Shown here: positions 25,505 to 34,054 of the stretch, piece by piece
Layout: the number at the start of each line of letters is the position of its first letter
Position numbering within the stretch: position 1 is the stretch's first letter
Origin: Gallaecimonas sp045291545
GTDB taxonomy: Bacteria; Pseudomonadota; Gammaproteobacteria; Enterobacterales; Gallaecimonadaceae
Assembly (NCBI RefSeq): GCF_045291545.1
Contig: NZ_CP149514.1
Span: 62,001 to 126,000 of the forward strand
DNA length: 64,000 nt
Reading direction: 5' to 3'
Program-made: the position numbers and the translations under genes
Notes under the pieces: generated by a model
Database searches by the model: none
What the model was told of the DNA's origin: nothing
Seen by the model: the letters and a program-made list of their open reading frames with translations, nothing else

Positions 25505-27178
25505 ATGAAAACTTTGTCCATTCGTGCCCGGATCCTCATTCTGGCCGTTGTGCCAGTTTTGCTGGTTTCCGCCATGACCAGCTTGATGCTCTGGCATCAG
25601 GAAAGCGAAGCCTTGACGGTCAACGTCAAGGATATGCGCCAGAAAATGATGTCGGAGCACAAAGCGCAGCTGCTGAGCTATATCCGCCTGGCCACCACGG
25701 CCATTGCCCCCTATTACGATGGCCAAGACACCCCGGAAGCCCGTACCAAGGCCAAGGATGTACTGCGCCAATTGCGTTACCAAGATGATGGTTATTTCTA
25801 CGTTTATGACGAACAAGGCCTGTCCATAGTTCATGGTGCCAAGCCCCAGTTGGAAGGCAAAAACTTCTGGTCGCTCACCGATAAAATGGGCAACAAAGTT
25901 ATTCAGGGCATTGTTCGTAGCGCCCAAGGCGATGGCTTTTCACAATACTACTGGGATAAACCTTCTTCCGGTAAAGAAGAGCCAAAGTTGGCTTATGCCA
26001 AAGTGTTGCCAAAATGGGGCTGGGTGCTGGGTACCGGCTTTTACATTGATGATATCGACAAACAGGTAGCGGCCTACACTGCCCAGCAGCAACGTAAAAA
26101 CACCCAGCGCATCCTGACCATGCTCGGTGGCACGCTGCTGGTGGTGATTGTGATGGTGACGGCGGCCTTGTGGTTCAGCCGTGCCATCAATAACCCGCTC
26201 CAGAACCTGCTGGCAACACTGGATGATATTTCCCAGGGTGACGGTGATTTAAGCCGACGCCTGCCGATTGACCGCGACGATGAACTGGGGCGCTTGGCAA
26301 AAGCCTTTAACCGCTTCGTGGAGAAAATTCAGCAATCGATGCGACAGCTGGCGGGGGTTACCGAAAGTCTGTCGAGCACTGTAGAGCAAATCAGTGGTGG
26401 TGCCAGTGATTATGAACGGCAGATGCAGCGTCACCATCAGCAGACCGAGCAGGTGGTCACGGCGGTGGCTGAAATGAATGCCACCGCGCAGGAAGTGGCC
26501 CGTAGTGCCGGCCAGGCCGCCGATGCTACCCGCCATGCCGACAGCCAGTCCGAACAAGCAACGGAAGTGGTACAGCGCGCCATTACCAGTATTGATAGCC
26601 TGGCCAATGACGTTGGTGAAGCAGGCCGGGTGATCAACGACCTGGATCAGGACACCGACAAAATCAGCCAGGTGGTGGAAGTGATTTCATCCATTGCTGA
26701 ACAGACCAACCTGCTGGCCCTCAATGCCGCCATTGAGGCGGCCCGGGCGGGTGATCAGGGCCGTGGTTTTGCCGTTGTTGCTGATGAAGTTCGCGGGCTG
26801 GCGGCCCGGACTCAGCAAAGCACGGTGGAAATCAGCACCATGCTACAGAACCTGCAAAACTCTGTGAAAAAAGCTGTGGCGGTGGTGCAAAGCAGCCAGC
26901 AACGCAGTGAACAGACGGTGGCCGAGGCCAATGAAGTGGTCAGCACCCTGGCCGCGGTGGCCACTGCTGTGGCAACCATCAATGAAATGAACCTGCAGAT
27001 TGCCAGCGCCGCGGAAGAACAAAACGCGGTGTCTGAGGAAATTAACCAGAACCTGACTACCATTGCCGAGATTGTTCAGAATCTCTCTGCCGGGGCCAAA
27101 CAGAACCTGCAAACCAGCAAAGAGCTGAACAACATGAAAGGCTCTCTGAGCCAGTTGGTGGGTAGCTTCCGGATCTGA
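25505..27178 (+). CDS. Methyl-accepting chemotaxis protein with a single Cache sensor
   Basis: A 557-residue chemoreceptor. One transmembrane helix (~10-30) is followed by a periplasmic sCache_2-type domain (~35-190) with QDDGYFYVYDEQG and PKWGWVLGTGFYIDDID. A second helix (~200-225), HAMP (SRAINNPLQ to DDELGRLAKAFN), and a long signalling coiled coil come next. The CheA/CheW hairpin tip is canonical (SSIAEQTNLLALNAAIEAARAG, then GRGFAVVADEVRGLA). There is no C-terminal CheR-docking pentapeptide. Cache domains of this type often bind small organic acids, but the ligand here is unknown. It lies between coaBC and radC. Confidence 0.94.
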   Translation: MKTLSIRARILILAVVPVLLVSAMTSLMLWHQESEALTVNVKDMRQKMMSEHKAQLLSYIRLATTAIAPYYDGQDTPEARTKAKDVLRQLRYQDDGYFYVYDEQGLSIVHGAKPQLEGKNFWSLTDKMGNKVIQGIVRSAQGDGFSQYYWDKPSSGKEEPKLAYAKVLPKWGWVLGTGFYIDDIDKQVAAYTAQQQRKNTQRILTMLGGTLLVVIVMVTAALWFSRAINNPLQNLLATLDDISQGDGDLSRRLPIDRDDELGRLAKAFNRFVEKIQQSMRQLAGVTESLSSTVEQISGGASDYERQMQRHHQQTEQVVTAVAEMNATAQEVARSAGQAADATRHADSQSEQATEVVQRAITSIDSLANDVGEAGRVINDLDQDTDKISQVVEVISSIAEQTNLLALNAAIEAARAGDQGRGFAVVADEVRGLAARTQQSTVEISTMLQNLQNSVKKAVAVVQSSQQRSEQTVAEANEVVSTLAAVATAVATINEMNLQIASAAEEQNAVSEEINQNLTTIAEIVQNLSAGAKQNLQTSKELNNMKGSLSQLVGSFRI

Positions 27179-27212
27179 GTGAGGCCCTGTCAGCGTGCTC
27201 AAGGAGGAGCCT

Positions 27213-27887
27213 ATGGCAATACGGGATTGGCCAGCCAGTGAGCGGCCACGAGAAAAGCTGTTACAGCGAGGTGCCCAGGCGCTGACGGACGCCGAGCTAC
27301 TGGCGATTTTTCTGCGCGTTGGCGTCGCCGGCAAAGACGCGGTGACCCTGGCACGGGAACTGCTCAGCCATTTTGGTAGCTTGCGCACCCTGCTCGCTGC
27401 CAGTGAAAGGGACTTCTGCCGGGCGCCGGGCCTGGGCCAGGCCAAATTTGTGCAATTGCAAGCAGTGCTGGAATTGTCAAAACGCTTTCTTGCCGAAAAG
27501 CTGGAGCGCCAGGGGGCGCTGCAATGCCCGGCTGACGTGCGTCGGTACTTGCTTAGCGAATTTCGGGATGAACCACGGGAAATTTTCGCGCTACTGCTAC
27601 TGGATAACCAGCACCGGGTTATCCGGTTACTGAAGCTCTTCTATGGCACCCTGGATGCTGCTGCAGTGTATCCCAGAGAAGTGGTGAAGGCGGTACTGGC
27701 TGCCAATGCGGCAGCGGTGATTCTGGTGCATAATCACCCCTCAGGTGTCGCCGAGCCCAGCCGCACAGACCGCCAGTTAACCGAGCGATTGACGGCGGCC
27801 TTGGGGCTGGTAGATGTGCGCATGCTGGACCATCTGGTGGTGGGCGACGGTGAGGTAATTTCCTTTGCCGAACGTGGCTGGGTGTGA
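27213..27887 (+). CDS. radC: RadC-family JAB-domain protein
   Basis: A 224-residue RadC protein. The ATG at 27213 follows AAGGAGGAGC. An N-terminal UPF0758 helical region (LTDAELLAIFLRVGVAGKD) leads to the JAB/MPN metalloprotease-like domain. Its metal-binding motif HNHPSG is at ~172-177, followed by a conserved Asp in SRTDRQLT. Despite its name, a role in DNA repair is not established for the E. coli protein. It precedes rpmB-rpmG as in E. coli. Confidence 0.93.
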   Translation: MAIRDWPASERPREKLLQRGAQALTDAELLAIFLRVGVAGKDAVTLARELLSHFGSLRTLLAASERDFCRAPGLGQAKFVQLQAVLELSKRFLAEKLERQGALQCPADVRRYLLSEFRDEPREIFALLLLDNQHRVIRLLKLFYGTLDAAAVYPREVVKAVLAANAAAVILVHNHPSGVAEPSRTDRQLTERLTAALGLVDVRMLDHLVVGDGEVISFAERGWV

Positions 27888-27893
27888 AGCTGC

Positions 27894-27922
27894 TTGATCT
27901 TGGTTGGCCTTTTCTGTATAAA
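27894..27922 (+). promoter_or_regulatory. Probable sigma-70 promoter of rpmB-rpmG
   Basis: TTGATC (-35) and TATAAA (-10) are separated by 17 bases, about 80 bases before the rpmB start. Spacing is ideal and both hexamers are near consensus. Confidence 0.6.
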
Positions 27923-28001
27923 TTGCGCCCTCTCTGCGCCTGAGGCGACGGCCTCGAGGTGATAATCGCTCGAGCTGATGTTTTTTTGGAGATTATTGAC
28001 A

Positions 28002-28238
28002 ATGTCCCGAGTATGCCAAGTAACCGGCAAGGGTCCGGTTGTGGGTAACAACGTTTCCCACGCCAACAACAAAACCCGCCGCCGTTTTCTGCCTAACCTG
28101 CACACCCACCGTTTCTGGGTAGCTAGCGAAAACCGTTTCGTTAAGCTGCGCCTGTCTACCAAGGGTATGCGTATTATCGACAAGAAGGGCATCGACGCCG
28201 TTGTGGCTGACCTGCGTGCCCGTGGTGAGAAAATTTAA
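28002..28238 (+). CDS. rpmB: 50S ribosomal protein L28
   Basis: A 78-residue, highly basic ribosomal protein, MSRVCQVTGKGPVVGNNVSH at the N-terminus and KLRLSTKGMRIIDKKGIDAV in the middle. The frame is open a few codons upstream, but the ATG at 28002, behind TGGAG, is the family start. It is followed after 10 bases by rpmG; the two are cotranscribed as in most bacteria. Confidence 0.97.
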   Translation: MSRVCQVTGKGPVVGNNVSHANNKTRRRFLPNLHTHRFWVASENRFVKLRLSTKGMRIIDKKGIDAVVADLRARGEKI

Positions 28239-28248
28239 GGGGTAAACC

Positions 28249-28416
28249 ATGGCAAAAGGTATTCGTGAGAAGATCAAGCTGGTTTCCTCTGCTGGCACTG
28301 GTCACTTCTACACCACCGATAAAAACAAGCGCAACATGCCGGAAAAGATGGAAATCAAAAAGTACGATCCGGTTGTGCGTAAGCACGTTGCCTACAAAGA
28401 AGCGAAAATCAAATAA
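28249..28416 (+). CDS. rpmG: 50S ribosomal protein L33 (zinc-free form)
   Basis: A 55-residue protein beginning MAKGIREKIKLVSSAGTGHF and ending RKHVAYKEAKIK, with an AAGGGG ribosome binding site. It has no cysteines, so it is the C-minus form that does not bind zinc. It lies directly behind rpmB and before a strong terminator. Confidence 0.96.
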   Translation: MAKGIREKIKLVSSAGTGHFYTTDKNKRNMPEKMEIKKYDPVVRKHVAYKEAKIK

Positions 28417-28431
28417 GCTTCTTGTACATTG

Positions 28432-28459
28432 AAAAACCCGGCTTTTGCCGGGTTTTTTT
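28432..28459 (+). terminator. Terminator of rpmB-rpmG
   Basis: Stem CCCGGC / GCCGGG extended by A/T pairs, loop TTTT, followed by T7; 16 bases after the rpmG stop. Confidence 0.9.
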
Positions 28460-28539
28460 ATATCTGAAGGCAATTGCTAGCGATGGTGCCGATGCCAGCA
28501 GTGGCGTATGCTGGCTCAGTTCAACACGGGGAGGACAGT

Positions 28540-29220
28540 ATGTCTCTGGTACTTTACGAACTGGCCGGTGCCCACCCGGACCGCCGTTTTAGCCCCTACT
28601 GCTGGCGCAGCCATTTTTGTCTCTGGCATAAGCAATTGCCTTTTACAACGGTACCCTGGCGATACAACGATAAAGCCCTGATAGCCAAAACCGGTCAGGG
28701 TAAGGTGCCGGTGATCCACGATGGCAATCAATGGGTACATGACTCCTGGCAGATAGCGCTATATCTGGAACAACAGTATCCGCAGCATCCGCTTTTTGTG
28801 GAAGGGCAGGGGCGCGCCGAGCAATTCAGCCATTGGTGTGATAGCGAGCTTAACCCGGCATTGCGCTGGTTCTTGCTAAAAGTGATCCACGGCCACCTGA
28901 CGCCGGGCGATCAGGCTTATTTTCGCCGCACCCGTGAGGCGCAGATCGGCATGACATTGGAACAAAGTTCGCAGCAGGCCGACAGTGACCGCCTTAACAC
29001 GGTGCTGAGTGAGCTGGAAGACAAGTTGGCTGAGCAAGACTGGTTTGCCGGTGAGCAACCTGGGTACAGTGATTACGCCCTGATGGGTTCTTTGCTGTGG
29101 GCAGCGGCCACCTTTGATGAAGATCCGCTGGACGGTTTTGCTCCGCTATTGGCCTGGCGGAGTCGCCTCAGTCAGCGTTATAGCGGCCTGAAGCAGTATC
29201 TTTTTTACTATCCGTTGTGA
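28540..29220 (+). CDS. Glutathione S-transferase family protein
   Basis: The ATG at 28540 has a GGGGAGGA site and gives 226 residues; upstream Met codons in frame lie in the preceding spacer. The N-terminal thioredoxin-fold domain has SPYCWRSHFCLWHK and the cis-proline/glutathione-binding stretch GKVPVIHDG followed by HDSWQIALYLEQQYP. The rest is the all-helical GST C-domain with DWFAGEQPGYSDYALMGSL. It lies between rpmG and mutM, separated from mutM by only 3 bases, so the two are probably cotranscribed. Substrate unknown. Confidence 0.9.
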   Translation: MSLVLYELAGAHPDRRFSPYCWRSHFCLWHKQLPFTTVPWRYNDKALIAKTGQGKVPVIHDGNQWVHDSWQIALYLEQQYPQHPLFVEGQGRAEQFSHWCDSELNPALRWFLLKVIHGHLTPGDQAYFRRTREAQIGMTLEQSSQQADSDRLNTVLSELEDKLAEQDWFAGEQPGYSDYALMGSLLWAAATFDEDPLDGFAPLLAWRSRLSQRYSGLKQYLFYYPL

Positions 29221-29223
29221 GTT

Positions 29224-30033
29224 ATGCCTGAATTACCAGAAGTTGAAACAACCCGCCGCGGCATTTCGCCACACCTGTCTGGCCAGCGTATTGCGCAGAT
29301 TGTGGTGCGCCAACCCAGCCTGCGTTGGCCGATCCCCGAGGCGCTGACGCTACTCGAGGGGCAGACTATCAGCAGTATTGAGCGGCGCGCCAAATACCTG
29401 CTAATCAATACCGCCATGGGCAGCGCCCTGGTCCATCTGGGCATGAGCGGGGCATTGAGAATGGTGCAGGCTGATACTGCGATAGCCAAACATGATCATG
29501 TGGATATGGTGCTGGGTAACGGTATGGTGATGCGCTACACCGACCCGCGTCGTTTTGGTGCCTGGCTTTATGTGCCTCCGGGTGAGCAGCATGTGCTGCT
29601 GGCCAAGCTTGGGCCAGAGCCTCTTACCGACGGCTTCGACGGTGAGCGGTTGTTTGCCCTCAGCCGTAAGCGGCAGATCCCGGTGAAAACCCTGATTATG
29701 GATAATGCCGTGGTGGTGGGGGTTGGCAACATTTACGCCAACGAGGCACTGTTTATGGCGGCTATTGACCCTCGTCGCCCGGCTGGCAGTATCAGTCGGG
29801 CACGGTATCAGCGCCTGGCCGAGGCGATTCGTCAGGTACTAGCCAAGGCCATTGAACAGGGCGGCACCACCTTGAAGGATTTCACTGCTGCCGACGGCAA
29901 ACCGGGCTACTTTGCTCAGCAATTGGCGGTGTATGGCCGCTCTGGCCAAGGGTGCCTGCAATGTGGCCGGGAGCTCAAAGAGGTGCGTATCGGTGGTCGC
30001 AGTACCGTTTATTGTGCCACCTGCCAGCGCTGA
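29224..30033 (+). CDS. mutM: Formamidopyrimidine-DNA glycosylase
   Basis: A 269-residue base-excision enzyme for 8-oxoguanine and FaPy lesions, identical in length to E. coli MutM. The catalytic N-terminal PELPEVET is intact (Pro2 nucleophile, Glu3). RRAKYLL contains the conserved lysine. The helix-two-turn-helix region is MDNAVVVGVGNIYANEALF. The C-terminal zinc finger keeps its four cysteines (CLQC, then YCATC). The 3' end overlaps the convergent GT9 gene by 25 bases. Confidence 0.96.
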   Translation: MPELPEVETTRRGISPHLSGQRIAQIVVRQPSLRWPIPEALTLLEGQTISSIERRAKYLLINTAMGSALVHLGMSGALRMVQADTAIAKHDHVDMVLGNGMVMRYTDPRRFGAWLYVPPGEQHVLLAKLGPEPLTDGFDGERLFALSRKRQIPVKTLIMDNAVVVGVGNIYANEALFMAAIDPRRPAGSISRARYQRLAEAIRQVLAKAIEQGGTTLKDFTAADGKPGYFAQQLAVYGRSGQGCLQCGRELKEVRIGGRSTVYCATCQR

Positions 30034-31004
30034 GCCTGCAGCCAGTGCATAGCTTCGTCTAGAGCCTGGTCGCTGATGGCTGCCAGGTCACGGTCACTGT
30101 GGGCCACTACGACCTTGTGAGTCCCCCAGAGTGGATCGCAGCATGCACGCCAGTGCTCGTCACGACGGACAATCAGAGTTGGCACATCCAGGCTGCAAGC
30201 CAGGTGGCCAATGCCGGTATCGGTGCTGATTACCCCCGTACTGGCCAGCAGCCAGCCGGCAGCGTCGGCTACCGTCGGTGATGTTAGCCACTGGATCTGC
30301 TGCTGCCAGGGGGCGAGTAGCTGCTGGTTACCGGGATTGTTATAGGCCGCCACCGGGCCTGGGAGCCTGCTGAGCAGGCGGGCGATCAGCGAAGCGGGCA
30401 TGGTATTGCCTTCCTGGCTGCCGCAAGGATTCAAGAGCCAAGTGCCTGCGGTGAGCCGTTTGGCTGGTGGTGTGAAGGGCAGCCCAGGGTGCCCCGGTGT
30501 CAGCCCCAATGGCGCCAGCACGCTGGCCATACGGCTGGCAAAATGTGCATCACTGGCATCGCCCAGATAACCGTCTACCAGCTTAAGCGCCAGTGGATCC
30601 AGGGCTTTTTGCTGCACCTGATGGGCTTTAAAGGGCAGGCTGAGCAGTTCTTGGCAGCGTAGCTGTTGCAGGTTCATCAGTGGGTGGAAGCTGAGCCGTT
30701 CTCCCAGGTAAATGACTTTTTCATAGGCATCACTGGGCCAGTCTGGCTGACGGTGGGCTCGGGCCTTATTGGCGTCGGCTACCCAAAGGCGTTCGATAGC
30801 CGGGTGGCCCTGAAGCACGCCGGCATTGCGCGGGTGCGCCAGTACCTGCAAGGCAATACCACTGCCAGTGAAGGCATTAATCACCGGCAGGGTCATCAGC
30901 ATATCGCCCAAGCCGTTATAGGTGATCAATAACCAAGGCTTGGCATTGGCCGGGCGGTGACGGTGGCGGCGGCCAGCCAGTTGTTGCAGTAACCAGCGTT
31001 TCAT
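30009..31004 (-). CDS. GT9-family glycosyltransferase (heptosyltransferase-like)
   Basis: A 331-residue GT-B fold enzyme of family 9, which includes LPS heptosyltransferases. It shows the N-terminal ITYNGLGDMLMTLPVINAF and the donor-site DTGIGHLACSLDVPTLIV. A basic N-terminal tail (RRHRHRPANAK) could aid membrane association. It is the last of the coaD-led minus operon, with a 4-base overlap with the preceding GT9 gene. Addition of a sugar to LPS core is the likely role; which sugar or position is not determinable. Its 3' end runs into mutM. Confidence 0.85.
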   Translation of the reverse strand: MKRWLLQQLAGRRHRHRPANAKPWLLITYNGLGDMLMTLPVINAFTGSGIALQVLAHPRNAGVLQGHPAIERLWVADANKARAHRQPDWPSDAYEKVIYLGERLSFHPLMNLQQLRCQELLSLPFKAHQVQQKALDPLALKLVDGYLGDASDAHFASRMASVLAPLGLTPGHPGLPFTPPAKRLTAGTWLLNPCGSQEGNTMPASLIARLLSRLPGPVAAYNNPGNQQLLAPWQQQIQWLTSPTVADAAGWLLASTGVISTDTGIGHLACSLDVPTLIVRRDEHWRACCDPLWGTHKVVVAHSDRDLAAISDQALDEAMHWLQAQRWQVAQ

Positions 31005-32095
31005 GCTGGTGCCCCGAGCAATGTGTCGATGGCCCGGGCCAGATCATCAGGGTTGTAATCAGCCACATTCACTTTGTCATTGGCATGTTGCGGCTGGCGG
31101 GTAAATACCACCTGTTGCCGGGGGCTGCGTGGCGCCCATTCGGCAAAGTTATCCGGGCCGTATTGGAACAGAGCCAGCAATGGTCGCTGCAAGGCGCTGG
31201 CAAAATGCACAACGGCGGTGTCGGGGGTAAAAACCAGATCGGCCTGCTGGAGCAGTGCAAAGGTCATGGCCAGGCTGGCTGGGCCGGGGGTGATCTGGAT
31301 GCCAGGAAATTGCGCGGCCAGTTCCTCAAGGAAGTTGTCCTGGCCAGGAATACGTAACAACCACAGCTGATGTGCAGGGTAGTGCTGTTGCCACCATTGC
31401 AGCAGCTGGCTGGCACTGTGGCGATCAAAACGCCGGTGCACCGAGGAACCAAAGAGATTGATGACAACTGCTGGGCCCTGGCCCGTGAGCCTGATATCCA
31501 GGCTGGGTTCTTGCGGTAAGTAAAACTGGCCGGCCAGTGGCCTGCCAGGGGCTAGTAGTTCGGCAGCAGCCAGGTAGCGGTCAGCGAAATGGACGGCCGT
31601 CGGTGCAATGGCGACATCAAATAGCTGGTAATCCTGTTTGCGCCAGCCGATATAGTGCGGCGCGCGTAGCTGTGTCAGCGCATAAAGATCCAGTGCACTC
31701 ATATGGGTGCCGGGGTCAACCACGGCATCAAACTGGCCGGCAAAACGGGCCAGCTGCTCGGCTGTGCCCTGGCTACGTTTATCCAGTACTTCAATGTGAT
31801 GGAGGCCTGGGCAGCCAGCTAATAAGGCCGCAGCCTGTTTCCCGGCCAGCAGCGTAATACGCAGATCAGGGCGGGCGTCTGCCAGGGCGCTGATAAACAG
31901 GCTGGACATCAAGGCATCACCGAGCTTGTCATCCCACCGCAACAGGGCGACATTTTTAACGGCCGCCGGCTCAAAGGGCGCGTCGCTAAAGCGTTGATCA
32001 AGGCGTGCTTTTGCCTTGGCAAGCTTACGGGCTTTACGCTGATTACGCCGCGCCCGCCACCAGCCGCGCAGCTGTTTGGCAATCAGAAGTGCCAT
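31001..32095 (-). CDS. GT9-family glycosyltransferase (heptosyltransferase-like)
   Basis: A 364-residue GT9 enzyme with a strongly basic N-terminal region (residues ~8-32, WWRARRNQRKARKLAKAKAR) likely to contact membrane phospholipid. NVALLRWDDKLGDALMSSLF begins the first Rossmann domain, and TPDTAVVHFASALQRPLLALF forms the nucleotide-sugar site in the second. It overlaps the outer-membrane protein gene before it (13 bases) and the second GT9 after it (4 bases). The paired genes probably act in sequence on the same glycan. Confidence 0.87.
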   Translation of the reverse strand: MALLIAKQLRGWWRARRNQRKARKLAKAKARLDQRFSDAPFEPAAVKNVALLRWDDKLGDALMSSLFISALADARPDLRITLLAGKQAAALLAGCPGLHHIEVLDKRSQGTAEQLARFAGQFDAVVDPGTHMSALDLYALTQLRAPHYIGWRKQDYQLFDVAIAPTAVHFADRYLAAAELLAPGRPLAGQFYLPQEPSLDIRLTGQGPAVVINLFGSSVHRRFDRHSASQLLQWWQQHYPAHQLWLLRIPGQDNFLEELAAQFPGIQITPGPASLAMTFALLQQADLVFTPDTAVVHFASALQRPLLALFQYGPDNFAEWAPRSPRQQVVFTRQPQHANDKVNVADYNPDDLARAIDTLLGAPA

Positions 32096-32628
32096 ACCAA
32101 TGACACAGTGAGAACCGTTACTGTGCGGAACACTTCCTGTGTCACCGTGTTTTGTGGGTCACCGGGTAATAGTTTGTCGCGAGCAACTTGGCGGGCTTTG
32201 TGGTATTTCAACTCCAGATCAGCACCAGCCAAGGCATGTTGCCAACGCCCATAAAACCCATAGCTATAGCCCCAGGCCGGAATACCGTCTTGCAAACGGG
32301 CGCCACCAACGAAGGCGCCCACGCTGTATTTATCAGAAAACAGGTAGCGGTAGTCCAGAGCATTAAACGATACCAGCGTCTTACCGTTGGCACTGTCTAA
32401 ATCCAGGCCCATCCCCCAGCTGCTGTGCGCGCTGACAGGCCGCCGGACACCGGCATGGAGGTGGCCACCGACTTTCCAGCCGCTGCTGGTTACCGGGGTC
32501 ACATTGTCGGCAATATCCAGCTTGGTTTGGGCATTGTTGATGCCGGCGCCCAGCTCCAGTTGGTAATCGGCGTGAGCCAGGCTGCTAAACAGCAGGGCTG
32601 ATGTCAGTAACGCGACGGTTTTTACCAT
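32083..32628 (-). CDS. Small outer-membrane beta-barrel protein
   Basis: A 181-residue exported protein. The signal peptide ends at SSLAHA (residue ~20). The mature part has alternating amphipathic strands (YQLELGAGIN, GWKVGGHLHAGVRRPV, KYSVGAFVGGARLQD, WGYSYGFYGRWQHAL) and ends in a C-terminal aromatic strand, VLTVSLVWHF, typical for BAM recognition. About eight strands fit. I do not recognise a family. Overlaps with the Wzi gene (7 bases) and the GT9 gene (13 bases) place it firmly in the envelope glycan operon. Confidence 0.75.
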   Translation of the reverse strand: MVKTVALLTSALLFSSLAHADYQLELGAGINNAQTKLDIADNVTPVTSSGWKVGGHLHAGVRRPVSAHSSWGMGLDLDSANGKTLVSFNALDYRYLFSDKYSVGAFVGGARLQDGIPAWGYSYGFYGRWQHALAGADLELKYHKARQVARDKLLPGDPQNTVTQEVFRTVTVLTVSLVWHF

Positions 32629-34040
32629 CGGATAAAGCCTCCAATGCTTGCGAAATGGTCACCAAAGACGGTTTTGCCGGTATACAGCTCAGCACCAACC
32701 AGATATTGGTGCCAGGTAGTACTGTAACGTAGGTCCAGCTCTACAGCGCGGTGATAAAGGGCACGGTTGCTGCCGTAGGCGGTTTCATTTTTTAAGGTGC
32801 GCAGCCGGCCTTCCAGTAGATGCCCAGCAACCGGTTCCCAGTTGACGATAAGGCTGTGGGCCTGGCCGCCGATACCATCGTTAAAGACCCGCTCATCACC
32901 TGCCCAGTGGCCAAGCACATGCCCTTCATTGGTCATGCCATCGCGGTAAATGTGATGGACATACCAGGCATTTTGCCATTCGGAAAATTCATAGCTCAGA
33001 TCCAGCCGGGGTAAGATGTGCGGAAACTGCAGGCCACCGGAAAAGGCAGCGTTGCCCAGCACCCAGCTCTGCCCTTTGGAGGTATCTTCGCCGGCGTACT
33101 CCATATAAACGCTGAACGGTACCCGGCCCTGAAAATTGGCCTTCGCTGTGAAGGAAGCAATTTGATTACCGAACTCGTTAGCGGTGGTGACATTACCCTG
33201 GCCGGTGTTATCGGTTTTGGTGGGATTAAAGAAGGCTTTAAAGACATCCTTGATGTTGTTGCCGCCGCGAGCGCCGCCACCAAACTGCATAATGCGGTTA
33301 ACGCCCAGTGCCACCCCGGGCACCGGCTCAAAGCTCAGATGAAATCCTGCCAGGCGCGGCCGGCCCTCAGTAAAACCACCGTTGTAGGCGATGTGGTCGC
33401 TATTGGATAAGGCTCCGACGAAGAAGTTATAGCGGATATGGTAGCTGGTCAGCGGCGTGTAGTTGGACAGGGTAATAGACGGTATGGCCCGTGCCTGGGT
33501 GGAAATCACCATGGCGCTGTCTTGCATCGGTGAGTACCAGTGTTCACGGTAGCCCACGTCCAGTTGGGCGTATTCATAGCCGACACTGAGGTAGCTGTTT
33601 TGCAGTGAGTGGCCGCCTTGCCAGCTGCTGCCACCGAGGCTCAGCAAGGCATAATCGGAAGGCTGCCATTGCACGGCGGCGTTAACCAGATAGTGGCTGC
33701 CGGTATCCCGGCCACGCTGGTTGGGAATGGTTTTATCGGCGCCACTGTTAACAGCCAGGCGAATACCGGCCTGAGTCAGGGCCAGTGGCTTCATGTAGCG
33801 GCTTAGGTAACGGCGCACCTGCTCGCACAGCACCGCATCCTTTTTACAAGCCTTGGGTAAGGCATCCAGTACCCGGGCGGCGGCAATGGGGCGAGCCATG
33901 ACCGGATCGTCGGCGAGCATTAACACCCGCTCTATTTGGCGTTCAATTTCCGGAGACTGATTCAGCGGCAGATAGGGGCTGACCCCGCGGGCCATAGCGG
34001 AGCTGGTTAACAGAGCCAGCAACGACAACGCATATTTCAT
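32622..34040 (-). CDS. Capsule assembly Wzi family outer-membrane protein
   Basis: A 472-residue protein with a signal peptide (cut near SSAMARG). An N-terminal helical region contains the Wzi-type VSPYLPLNQSPEIERQIERV and a conserved Cys pair (KACKKDAVLCEQV). A long beta-barrel follows (GYEYAQLDVGYREHWYSPMQ, SYHIRYNFFVGAL and many more strands), with a terminal FASIGGFIRW. Wzi attaches capsular polysaccharide to the cell surface in E. coli K30. No wza, wzb or wzc gene is in the window, so the polymer handled here is unclear. It starts 14 bases after coaD. Confidence 0.87.
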   Translation of the reverse strand: MKYALSLLALLTSSAMARGVSPYLPLNQSPEIERQIERVLMLADDPVMARPIAAARVLDALPKACKKDAVLCEQVRRYLSRYMKPLALTQAGIRLAVNSGADKTIPNQRGRDTGSHYLVNAAVQWQPSDYALLSLGGSSWQGGHSLQNSYLSVGYEYAQLDVGYREHWYSPMQDSAMVISTQARAIPSITLSNYTPLTSYHIRYNFFVGALSNSDHIAYNGGFTEGRPRLAGFHLSFEPVPGVALGVNRIMQFGGGARGGNNIKDVFKAFFNPTKTDNTGQGNVTTANEFGNQIASFTAKANFQGRVPFSVYMEYAGEDTSKGQSWVLGNAAFSGGLQFPHILPRLDLSYEFSEWQNAWYVHHIYRDGMTNEGHVLGHWAGDERVFNDGIGGQAHSLIVNWEPVAGHLLEGRLRTLKNETAYGSNRALYHRAVELDLRYSTTWHQYLVGAELYTGKTVFGDHFASIGGFIRW

Positions 34041-34054
34041 TGACCAATTCCTTG

